Position numbers and translations under genes: made by a program. Below, piece after piece: positions 53,201 through 62,000 of a DNA stretch of 62,000 nucleotides. The first letter of the stretch is position 1. The number at the start of each line of letters is the position of its first letter. The notes below the pieces were generated by a model. That model had not been told where the DNA came from, made no database searches, and saw only the letters and a list, made by a program, of their open reading frames with translations. Source of the stretch: Nematostella vectensis (taxonomy: Eukaryota > Cnidaria > Anthozoa > Actiniaria > Edwardsiidae); the NCBI RefSeq assembly GCF_932526225.1, contig NC_064041.1, positions 3,777,046 through 3,839,045 on the forward strand, written 5' to 3'.

Positions 53201-56200
53201 AGGGAAGTGTAAGGGAATACCAGGGAAGTGTAAGGGAATACCAGTGAAGTGTAAGGTTATAACAGGGAAGTGTAAGGTGATACCAGTGAAGTGTAAGGTA
53301 ACACCAGGGAAGTGTAAGGTTATACCAGGGAAGTGTAAGGTCATACCAGGGAAGTGTAAGGTTATACCAGGGAAGTGTAAGGTGATACCAGTGAAGTGTA
53401 AGGTAACACCAGGGAAGTGTAAGGTAACACCAGGGAAGTGTAAGGTAATACCAGGGAAGTGTAAGGTTATACCAGGGAAGTGTAAGGTAATACTAGGGAA
53501 GTGTAAGGTAATACTAGGGAAGTGTAAGGTTATACCAGAGAAGTGTAAGGTCATACCAGGGAAGTGCAAGGTCATACCAGGGAAGTGCAAGGTCATACCA
53601 GGGAAGTGTAAGGTTATACCAGGGAAGTGTAAGGTAATACCAGGGAAGTGTAAGGTAATACCAGGGAAGTGTAAGGTAACACCAGGGAAGTGTAAGGTAA
53701 TACCAGGGAAGTGTAAGGTAACACCAGGGAAGTGTAAGGTAACACCAGGGAAGTGTAAGGTAACACCAGGGAAGTGTAAGGTAATACCAGGGAAGTGTAA
53801 GGTAATACCAGGGAAGTGTAAGGTAACACCAGGGAAGTGTAAGGTAATACCAGGGAAGTGTAAGGTAACACCAGGGAAGTGTAAGGTAATACCAGGGAAG
53901 TGTAAGGTTATACCAGGGAAGCGTAAGGTAATACTAGGGAAGTGTAAGGTAATACTAGGGAAGTGTAAGGTTATACCAGAGAAGTGTAAGGTCATACCAG
54001 GGAAGTGTAAGGGAATACCAGTGAAGTGTAAGGTAACACCAGTGAAGTGTAAGGGAATACCAGGGAAGTGTAAGGTCATACCAGGGAAGTGTAAGGTAAC
54101 ACCAGGGAAGTGCAAGGTAAAACCAGGGAAGTGTAAGGTCATACCAGGGAAGTGTAAGGTCATACCAGGGAAGTGTAAGGTAACACCAGGGAAGTGTAAG
54201 GGAATACCAGTGAAGTGTAAGGTTATACCAGGGAAGTGTAAGGTCATACCAGGGAAGTGTAAGGTAACACCAGGGAAGTGTAAGGTAACACCAGGGAAGT
54301 GTAAGGTCATACCAGGGAAGTGTAAGGTCATACCAGGGAAGTGTAAGGTTATACCAGGGAAGTGTAAGGTTATACCAGGGAAGTGTAAGGTTATACCAGG
54401 GAAGTGTAAGGTAATACCAGTGAAGTGTAAGGTAACACCAGGGAAGTGTAAGGTTATACCAGGGAAGTGTAAGGTCATACCAGGGAAGTGTAAGGTTATA
54501 CCAGGGAAGTGTAAGGTCATACCATGGAAGTGTAAGGGAATACCAGTGAAGTGTAAGGTTATACCAGGGAAGTGTAAGGTAACACCAGGGAAGTGTAAGG
54601 TAATACCAGGGAAGTGTAAGGTAATACCAGTGAAGTGTTGTAAGGTAATACCAGGGAAGTGTAGGGTAATACCAGGGAAGTGTAAGGTAATACCAGGGAA
54701 GTGTAAGGTTATACCAGGGAAGTGTAAGGTAATACTAGGGAAGTGTAAGGTAATACTAGGGAAGTGTAAGGTTATACCAGAGAAGTGTAAGGTCATACCA
54801 GGGAAGTGTAAGGGAATACCAGTGAAGTGTAAGGTAACACCAGGGAAGTGTAAGGGAATACCAGGGAAGTGTAAGGTCATACCAGGGAAGTGTAAGGTCA
54901 TACCAGGGAAGTGTAAGGTAACACCAGGGAAGTGTAAGGGAATACCAGTGAAGTGTAAGGTTATACCAGGGAAGTGTAAGGTAACACCAGGGAAGTGTAA
55001 GGTCATACCAGGGAAGTGTAAGGTAACACCAGGGAAGTGTAAGGTCATACCAGGAAAGTGTAAGGTAACACCAGGGAAGTGTAAGGTTATACCAGGGAAG
55101 TGTAAGGTTATACCAGGAAAGTGTAAGGTCATACCAGGGAAGTGTAAGGTAACACCAGGGAAGTGTAAGGTAATACCAGGGAAGTGTAAGGTCATACCAG
55201 GGAAGTGTAAGGTCATACCAGGAAAGTGTAAGGTAACACCAGGGAAGTGTAAGGGAATACCAGTGAAGTGTAAGGTTATACCAGGGAAGTGTAAGGTCAT
55301 ACCAGGGAAGTGTAAGGTAACACCAGGGAAGTGTAAGGTAACACCAGGGAAGTGTAAGGTCATACCAGGGAAGTGTAAGGTCATACCAGGGAAGTGTAAG
55401 GTAACACCAGGGAAGTGTAAGGGAATACCAGTGAAGTGTAAGGTTATACCAGGGAAGTGTAAGGTCATACCAGGGAAGTGTAAGGTAACACCAGGGAAGT
55501 GTAAGGGAATACCAGTGAAGTGTAAGGTTATACCAGGGAAGTGTAAGGTAACACCAGGGAAGTGTAAGGTAATACCAGGGAAGTGTAAGGGAATACCAGT
55601 GAAGTGTAAGGTAACACCAGGGAAGTGTAAGGTAATACCAGGGAAGTGTAAGGTTATACCAGGGAAGTGTTAGGTCATACCAGGGAAGTGTAAGGGAATA
55701 CCAGTGAAGTGTAAGGTTATACCAGGGAAGTGTAAGGTAATACCAGGGAAGTGTAAGGTTATACCAGGGAAGTGTAAGGTCATACCAGGGAAGTGTAAGG
55801 GAATACCAGTGAAGTGTAAGGTAACACCAGGGAAGTGTAAGGTAATACCAGGTAAGTGTAAGGTCATACCAGGGAAGTGTAAGGGAATACCAGGGAAGTG
55901 TAAGGTAATAGCAGGGAAGTGTAAGGTTATACCAGGGAAGTGTAAGGTCATACCAGGGAAGTGTAAGGGAATACCAGGGAAGTGTAAGGTAACACCAGGG
56001 AAGTGTAAGGTCATATAAGGGAAGTGCAAGGTTATACCAGGGAAGTGTAAGGTCATACCAGGGAAGTGTAAGGTAATACCAGCAAAGTAAAGGTAACACC
56101 AGGAAAGTGTAAGGTAATACCAGGGAAGTATAAGGTGACCATGTCATGAGGTATTGTACCATGACATATACAGAATTCCCTTGCTAAGGTGACCATGTCA

Positions 56201-59200
56201 TGAGGTATTGGACCATGACATATACAGGACCCCCTTGCTAAGGTGACCATGTCATGTGGTTCATATACAGGCCCCCTTGCTAAGGTGACCATGTCATGCG
56301 TATGTACAATCACACATACAGAATCCCCTTGCTAAGGTGACCATGTCATGAGGTATTGTACCATCACATATACAGGATTCCCTTGCTAATCACCCACCTG
56401 TACCCATTCTTGGGGGTGCCGACACCTTTCGTTGTCTCTCTGGGCTTATGCTTGCTAGACTGATGGGGCTCCTTGGCATGAATGGGGACACCCCGGTGAA
56501 CGACTTGTTGGGCCGCCTGTTGCCCCGGCACTCTGGGCATTTTAGAATACAGCCTTGATGGCAGGAAGCATCACAGACTACAAGCAGAGAAACAATTCAG
56601 TGACTGGTAATAAACTGAAAATACCATTAGAACAAATGCAATGATCATCATCACAAGACATCTTTGATTATTTTCCTGTGAAGCATTTCTTTTGCTTTTT
56701 CTATGAGCATAAGGTATGTTGGAGTATACTGTTGGATTTTCATGGAGCAATAAAGTTACAAAATGCATTAAATTTTCTCTGAGAAAAGTACAATCAGCTG
56801 GAGGTAAACTTCACAGTGCCAGAAAGACATAAAAGGAGTAAAAAAATTAATGACAAACTTACTGACACACTTGTACCCTTGATTCACCAGGCCCCTGTTA
56901 TACAAACATTAAAAGATAATTCATTGGAAGTTTGAGCAGCCAAACGTTAAAGTACCACAGTAATATACATGATTTTACATAGTTGGATAGATGTGCTATA
57001 CAGCAATTTCTTATTAGCAGACCCGCCTGCCCGCGCAAGCTATGTAACCACGATTTTCTGACACGGTCTCCTCCACTGGATAAAAACACAAACTTCCAAG
57101 CATCTAAGAAGTGGGAAAATAATTTGAGAAACTCTATTAGTCATGGATTGCTTAAATCAAAGAATCTACAATTTTCCCTGAGTCTGCTGTCAGATTTCGC
57201 CTCCAACAAACTGGTAATCACACAATGGAAGATTGATTACACAACTGATACGGATTCACAACATGGCAATGAAAGATATTGAAAGAAAGTCTTTACAATA
57301 AGCCTAAAATCAAAAGAAAAGAACCCATGTCTAAGCATGGAGAATTGAAGCCAAACAAGCAGCAAAAGTATGATTATTACTGTTGGTTTCTTGCTGCCTC
57401 TAAATAAATGAAACGGTATGTTTCCAAATTGTTTAAGTAAGCTTAACTACTTTATCTCTTCTAGTTGAGTATCTTAAGCTTATAAGCTTGCTAAATTTTT
57501 TAAAAACTGTAATTTTCCTTTACCATAACTCAATATAATTTGTAGAGTTGCTGTTTTTAACAACAAACAACTAGTTTGCACGAATCCTAGAAGCTCCTTA
57601 CAAATTAAAACTAGACATAAATAATAATAAATAATCAAACATTTATAGAAAAAAATTAAGGCCGCTTGAGGTGTGGCGGTACCCTTATAGAGGGTAAAGC
57701 TTCTGTAGCTGCTGCCTTGAAGGCTGGCAGAGAGCTAGTTTAGAGGTTCCATAATCTTAACACTCTGGAAAAGAATGAATAAGAGGAATAAGGCTTTTAT
57801 ACCAAAATACCCAACTGAACTTGCCGGTACATTAAATTGACTGAACTTGGCAGTACATAAAAAGAAATAAACAAAAGTTATATGTTTTTCAGGAATATCA
57901 AACCTATCAAAGCAAGATGCTGCACCTTTACTAATACTGCTTTGACAAATAGCTTGCGATAAAAGCACTGGATAATCAGTTTTACTTATTATTAAACCAC
58001 CCCTGTAAGGCAGCCACTTTTCCAACAGATTACTGGAGTGTTTGTTGTTTTGAGTGGCTATAAAATTGAAAGATTTTCTCCACATAAGTCTATGACAGAT
58101 AATTCAATAACAAATTCATAGGTAGTCTATAGTATTTTTATTGCTTTTCTTGTGAACCACAGTTAAGTGGCCAACCCCTATCAAAAAGCTACTCAGCAGT
58201 CTTCTTTGCCTGATTTCAAAGGCATCAGTATCTGAACTGTATTATCCCTGGTATGTTCCTAGCCATTGAATTATATTAGTCACGACACTATTGGGATCCC
58301 ACTATTGTATGACAGCTATAAAATTGTTATTTGAAATTTTTCTTTTCTCACCTGGTTATATTATTTTGTTTTCCTTTTACAGCTTCCAATAGTTTAATTT
58401 AAGCGCTACACAACTTTCATGATTACATTTTTCAAGACATCAAAACAATCGTTGAAAACTCTAAAACTTTCTGACACAAAATTTTAAATGCCTATTAATA
58501 GAAAATTGCTCAATACTCTGTTGGATGTTAGACCTATAATAATCTCAATGAAATTTGTGATCACAAATTGTATGTGAAATTTGTGATAATTTAAACAAGA
58601 CTGGTCCCTTACGTACCATAGTAAGTTTTGGCAGACTCCACAGTAGGTAGGGTTGGTAAAAGTATACAGGTCGAAGTGATGCTCGCCTGAAATAAGAATA
58701 CATACAATAGAGTCATCTCCCTTAAGAATGTCCAAATATAGGAAATATTCCATGAAGCTGAACAGTGTCACTTTTAAGAATGTCAAATAACAACAGTAAG
58801 GTGAAGTAAGAGTGGAGCTTGCACTTCAATTATGAGGCCCAGTGTGTAAGCAGGTCAGACTATGGGGCCATTCACTTTAGTTAATAACACACCTATAGGA
58901 TTTTAAATGGGAACATGGTTAATACTGTATAAGCACTAAGCAAATACTTTTTAGTTATAGTTTTTATGGTTATTATATAGTTAGCAACTTGTGCTGCCAT
59001 GTTGCTGTTGTTGTCAAATTGTTACTCCGACCTAATGTTTGTGTTTTCGAGGTTGACGAGGATAGACTTGTTGTTGTTACAGCACTGGACCACTTTGTTA
59101 CTACTGTAGCAAGCATGTTTTTGGTTGCTGGGAACATACCTTGATTTACACCAGGCAAAAGAAGATTGTACCTGTGGTGAAAATCCCATGAGAAAAATCC

Positions 59201-61423
59201 ACTGATTAGTTAAAAACTGAAAATACCATTAGAACAATTTCACTGATTGGTTAAAAACTGAAAATACCATTAAGAACAAATCCACTGATTGGTTAAAAAC
59301 TGAATATACCAAGGACAAATCCACTTATTGGTTAAAAAATGAAAATAGCTATAGAACACATACAAGAATTCATTAAAACATGACAATAAGATAACATTTA
59401 CTACTAATACAACACACACAACACTAATACTGTCTTCGAACAGATTCACTATTGGTTGTAACTTTATAGACTAAGGACGCATTGCACCACTTTATTGACT
59501 TGGCGACAAGTCAATAAAAGATCAAATATTGTCACAATATGAGCAGCTGCTATGAACAGAAGAAAACTCACATAGCTCGTTTTATTTCTGTTATCCATTT
59601 ATCTTTCATGTCAGCTGTCTTTGTAAACATTGAGCAGGAATTTCTCTCTAAAATAACATAATAAAAGCTCATTAGGGAGTGCTGTTTAGGATTTATGGTA
59701 TGCATACAGTGGAAACCCATTAATGAGGAAACCTAGAAAATTTATATTTAGCAGTATGTTATATTCTATAGAGTGGAACCCCATTAATGAGGACACCTTG
59801 TTAGCTTATATTCAGCTATTTGTTCACATGTAGTGGAACCCCATCGGACCCCATTGGACACCATTTTGCTTCACAAAACTTTCCTCATTTACAATGTTTC
59901 CTTAATGAGGATGATAAAATGTATCATTAGGACTTTGAAACCTTCCTTAATGATGCAAGGATCCAATCAAGAAAATGAGAAACAGAGTGAGCTTTACCTG
60001 CCTCCATGGTCTCTCCCCGCATACTCCATCCATGTAAGAACTACAAGTAAAGCAAGATGGTATTAAAGCAAGTCATGCAAGTAAAGCAAGATATTTTCCT
60101 TCTCTATGCTATTTTAGTATTTCCTTTATATCAAGGGTTCTGAAAAGATTGGTTATCATGCCAAAAAGACATGACTACAGCAACAATGGGCATTTAGTTT
60201 ATTTAAAATAATTTAAAATATCAAACAATTTCTAAAGTAGATGAAAATTGAAAAAAAAGCTACAACATATCCACATGAAAAACATTTTTCGCCCTTTTCA
60301 GAAACTTGATACAAAAGGCATGACCTCAATTGATTTCTTGGTTAGAAAAGCACTGAGGATTTATACAATATACATCTAAATTCAGGGTTGAAGACCAATG
60401 GGACAGAATGAATGTATAGTAGTAGTACAGTTAACAAAATGAGGTAGAATCTTATTTTCTGTATTTCCGGTTTACCTTGCCTCTGCCTGGGCCAGAGGTA
60501 ACATTCTCTTGAAGTTCATAATAATTCAGAAATAACGTAGACTTGTGGTGGTAGGTATCACCCTGATAAACAACAAAAACGCTATCATCATCATCATAGT
60601 TGTCATTGTCATCATCATTGTCATCATCATCATAAATTTTCATCATCGTCATTATCATCATCATCTTTATCACCATCATCATCACAATCACCATCATCAT
60701 TATCATTATCATCATCATCATCATCTTTATCACCATCATTATCACCATTGTCATCATCATAATCATAATCATCATCATCTTTATCACCATCATTATCACC
60801 ATTGTCATCATCATAATCATAATCATCATCATAATCATCACCATTACCATTATCATAATCATAATCATCATCATAATCATCATCATCACCATTGCTATCA
60901 TCATCATCATCATCATCATCATCTTTATCACCATCATCATCACCATTGTCATCATCATCTTCATCTTTATCATCATTATTGCAGTCCTCATCATTATAGT
61001 CATCATCACCAACATCAACTCATTCCATTACTGTCATCATTATCTCATTAATATGTTCAACATTTTCATTATTATTACAGTATCACTATCTTAATCATAC
61101 AACATAGTCATCTTTATCTTAAAATTTGTGCCCAGATGGCCATAGTGTCCTGGTCACATACCTTTGTTTTACAAATAATCAGTGCACGATCAAACAGAAA
61201 AGCATGCCTATGAAAACAACAAACAGTGAAAAGCAGATTTAATAAAAAATATTTTATGCACTTGAAAGCCCTGATAAACAAGTGGTAACCTTAAAATCCA
61301 TGCACATTCTGCAGGTTATGTTGGAAATGTCAAATGTTACCTTTTCTTCGGCTGCTGATCGCATGACTTGACCTGTACTTCACCATCCTTCATAAGGTGT
61401 CCAAACTTAAACAAGTCCTCGCC
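38206..61423 (-). CDS. VAV: VAV-family Rho/Rac guanine-nucleotide exchange factor, C-terminal 462 aa (5' part beyond right edge)
   Basis: Minus-strand exons, 5' to 3': 61423-61341, 61207-61162, 60562-60476, 60040-59998, 59647-59572, 59171-59140, 58686-58617, 56894-56863, 56577-56398, 48142-48115, 47449-47353, 44794-~44742, 44450-44424, 44329-44267, 42478-42362, 41734-41647, 41430-41331, 38556-38492, 38421-38356, 38241-38206. Domains: PH (RHAFLFDRALIICKTK, MFTKTADMKDKWITEIKRAM); C1 zinc finger (HHFDLYTFTNPTYCGVCQN, LLWGLVNQGYKC..CDASCHQGC); SH3 (VVVAIQNFHGIAPSG, GDEVEVLNQNDPEWWE, TTGYFPRSH); SH2 with the phosphotyrosine-binding Arg (SDGTFLVRES, KHIKIPYEDG, ELVAYYRENTLG, GLDTTL); SH3 (ATALYPYQARNAKEISIQ, KDGSWWKGECDGQIGYFPSN) and stop. 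PH-C1-SH3-SH2-SH3 is unique to VAV, a tyrosine-kinase-regulated RhoGEF. CH and DH are outside the window. The donor near 44742 is weak (AC|GTCAAC); all other phases agree. Confidence 0.93.
38578..38995 (-). repeat. 18-bp minisatellite next to the acceptor of the last-SH3 exon, about 23 copies
   Basis: The plus-strand unit is CACAACACACAGGGATAC. It starts about 20 nt from the acceptor of the exon at 38556-38492 and lies within the same VAV intron as the larger 18-bp array. Confidence 0.93.
39018..41286 (-). repeat. 18-bp minisatellite, about 126 copies, echoing the VAV SH2 donor
   Basis: The plus-strand unit is ACCTCTGTACGCCAACTA with C/T and A/G variants. On the minus strand each unit contains ACAGAGGTTAGT, the same 12 nt that span the authentic exon/intron boundary at 41331/41330 (ACAGAG|GTTAGT). 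About 40 nt of unique sequence separate the donor from the array. Because 18 is a multiple of three, both strands stay open for hundreds of codons (repeats of LVGVQR or LCTPTN); these are not genes. Confidence 0.95.
41735..42361 (-). other. VAV intron within the SH2 coding region
   Basis: The intron between exons 42478-42362 and 41734-41647 shows nothing beyond its splice signals (GTGAGC donor, TTCTCTCAG acceptor). Confidence 0.6.
42480..44158 (-). repeat. 13-bp minisatellite ending exactly at a VAV SH2 acceptor, about 125 copies
   Basis: The plus-strand unit is GCGCATCAGACAA, with insertions of CATCA and variants GAGCATC and GCAACAGACAA. On the minus strand the authentic acceptor reads CTTGTCTGATGCAG|GTTTGC, and array units read CTTGTCTGATGCGC. 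The acceptor is therefore the terminal unit with AG in place of GC. Three units make 39 nt, so open frames with a 13-residue period arise and are not genes. Confidence 0.95.
44606..44672 (+). repeat. (TTTG)n microsatellite
   Basis: TTGC then TTTG tetranucleotides in a VAV intron, between the exons at 44450 and 44742. Confidence 0.95.
44968..47367 (-). repeat. 34-bp minisatellite made of a VAV exon end plus its splice donor, about 70 copies
   Basis: On the minus strand every unit reads CCTGAGTG(A/G)TGGGAG|GTAAGG then TGT(G/T)CC(G/A)TGTGAC. The array runs without a break into the authentic exon (47449-47353), whose last 15 nt, CCTGAGTGGTGGGAG, encode the Pro-Glu-Trp-Trp-Glu of the SH3 domain and are followed by GTAAGGTGTGCC. 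Each unit thus contains 15 nt of exon and 19 nt of intron, including a near-consensus 5' splice site. The intron therefore carries about 70 decoy donors. Confidence 0.96.
47450..50607 (-). other. VAV introns around the small exon 48142-48115
   Basis: A poly-C run lies at about 47641-47656. The remaining ~2.4 kb upstream of the 28-nt exon at 48142-48115 is AT-rich with no recognised gene. Open frames such as 49703-49999 lack any recognisable domain. Confidence 0.5.
50608..56131 (-). repeat. 21-bp minisatellite, about 263 copies (5.5 kb)
   Basis: The plus-strand unit is TGTAAGGTCATACCAGGGAAG with variants GTTATACC, GTAATACC, GTAACACC and GGAATACCAGTG. It lies in the VAV intron between the C1/linker exon (56398) and the small SH3 exon (48142). 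Because the period is 21, frames stay open on both strands, giving ~1,558 codons on plus (GKCKVIP repeat) and ~1,543 on minus (GITLHFP repeat). Variant order repeats with an offset of 903 bp (43 units) between about 51180-52090 and 52080-52990. None of this is coding. Confidence 0.96.
56132..56397 (-). repeat. ~54-bp tandem repeat at the donor of a VAV exon, 5 copies
   Basis: Units start at about 56132, 56186, 56240, 56282 and 56334 with AAGGTGACCATGTCATGAGG and end with CCCTTGCT. One copy is shortened to 42 bp. The array reaches the intron side of the donor at 56397, the first array bases (minus strand) lying about 7 nt into the intron. Confidence 0.9.
56895..58616 (-). other. VAV intron inside the C1 domain coding region
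   Basis: AT-rich sequence with ordinary splice ends. No exon, repeat array or element was recognised. Confidence 0.5.
59197..59350 (-). repeat. Short tandem repeat, about four copies
   Basis: Units contain CACTGATTGGTTAAAAACTG and AAAATACCATTAGAACAAAT. A single similar copy of the second block occurs in another VAV intron at about 56614-56638, so the sequence is also dispersed. Confidence 0.75.
59708..59850 (+). repeat. Repeated AGTGGAACCCCATTAATGAG block
   Basis: Three imperfect copies of GTGGAACCCCATTAATGAGG (or truncated to GTGGAACCCCATCG) are spaced about 62 bp apart in a VAV intron. They resemble an interspersed repeat family but cannot be assigned. Confidence 0.5.
60585..61020 (+). 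repeat. (ATC)n microsatellite, about 430 bp
   Basis: A long imperfect ATC/CAT tract in the VAV intron between the PH exons 61162 and 60562, with internal duplication of ATCATCTTTATCACCATC-type blocks. Confidence 0.95.
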
Positions 61424-61584
61424 CTAAGCAAATAAAGCATTAGAAAACCTTATCTAGTGACATATTTTTAGCCCTGAAGATCACCAACCTGGGGCTTTGC
61501 CAGGATTTTTCTGGTGGGCAAATTGATTTCTAAAGAACAATCATTTCCAACTGAGACATAACAACAGACAAACTTCCTTTATTG

Positions 61585-62000
61585 GGCCAGCCTGACCAAA
61601 AATTCACCCACCCTGACCAAACAAATCACCCACCCTGACCAAACAAATCACCCACCCTGACCAAACAAATCACCCACCCTGACCAACAAATCACCCACCC
61701 TGACCAAACAAGTATATCACCCACCCTGACCAAACAAATCACCCACCCTGACCAAACAAATCACCCACCCTGACCAACAAATCACCCACCCTGACCAAAC
61801 AAATCACCCACCCTGACCAAACAAATCACCCACCCTGACCAAACAAATCACCCACCCTGACCAAACAAATCACCCACCCTGGCCAACAAATCACCCACCC
61901 TGACCAAACAAATCACCCACCCTGACCAAACAAGTATATCACCCACCCTGACCAAACAAATCACCCACCCTGACCAAACAAATCACCCACCCTGGCCAAA
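61585..62000 (+). repeat. 22-bp minisatellite running off the right edge
   Basis: The unit is TCACCCACCCTGACCAAACA followed by AA, with shortened CCAACAAA variants and occasional AGTATA insertions. About 19 copies lie within the window, upstream of the first visible VAV PH exon. The array continues beyond the window. Confidence 0.93.

Noticed and set aside
50837-55673. Two overlapping open frames of about 1,550 codons on opposite strands
   Set aside because: Both are pure 7-residue repeats produced by a 21-bp satellite inside a VAV intron. No start context, domain or non-repeat sequence supports coding.

Overview
The window is nuclear DNA from an animal. It holds four spliced genes with standard GT-AG introns, very long non-coding tandem arrays, and decayed mobile elements inside introns. 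The gene set (VAV, WDR31, an SLC7 transporter) is metazoan. The element types and general look suggest an invertebrate, most likely a cnidarian such as a sea anemone or coral, but this is inference. Nothing prokaryotic was seen.

Layout. (1) Positions 38-867, minus strand: first coding exon of a WD40-repeat gene that runs off the left edge. (2) Positions 868-1209: a compact divergent promoter with a CRE, CCAAT boxes and an E-box. (3) Positions 1210-7607, plus strand: a complete 11-exon WDR31 orthologue, 358 aa. (4) Positions 7608-9990: intergenic DNA with a G-rich minisatellite. (5) Positions 10542-37140, plus strand: a complete 11-coding-exon SLC7-type light-chain amino-acid transporter, 501 aa. 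Its introns carry two large minisatellites, a MITE with a 5-bp target duplication, a 5.6-kb tyrosine-recombinase element bounded by a dispersed 16-bp motif, and three remnants of a TIR element family whose protein ends in a PIN/FEN1-like nuclease domain. (6) Positions 38206-61423, minus strand, convergent with SLC7: the 3' part of a VAV-type Rho guanine-nucleotide exchange factor. Twenty exons cover PH, C1, SH3, SH2 and SH3, and the 5' half (CH, DH) lies beyond the right edge. Its introns are filled with arrays of 13-, 18-, 21-, 22-, 34- and ~54-bp units.

The most striking pattern is that many arrays abut or contain splice sites of the host exons. A 34-bp array is about 70 copies of the last 15 nt of the VAV SH3 exon plus the first 19 nt of its intron. 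A 52-bp array repeats the splice acceptor and first bases of an SLC7 exon. An 18-bp array repeats a 12-nt sequence spanning the VAV SH2 donor. A 34-bp array starts exactly at an SLC7 donor, and a 13-bp array ends exactly at a VAV acceptor. Splice junctions therefore look like repeated seeds for tandem expansion here. The very long open frames across these arrays, up to about 1,558 codons and open on both strands, are by-products of repeat units whose length fits the codon frame and are not genes.

The four host genes have no evident shared pathway: cilium (WDR31), amino-acid exchange (SLC7) and Rho/Rac signalling (VAV). All exon junctions were read by eye. Phases agree across every junction of WDR31 and SLC7. 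In VAV one junction (about 44742/44450) has an uncertain donor.
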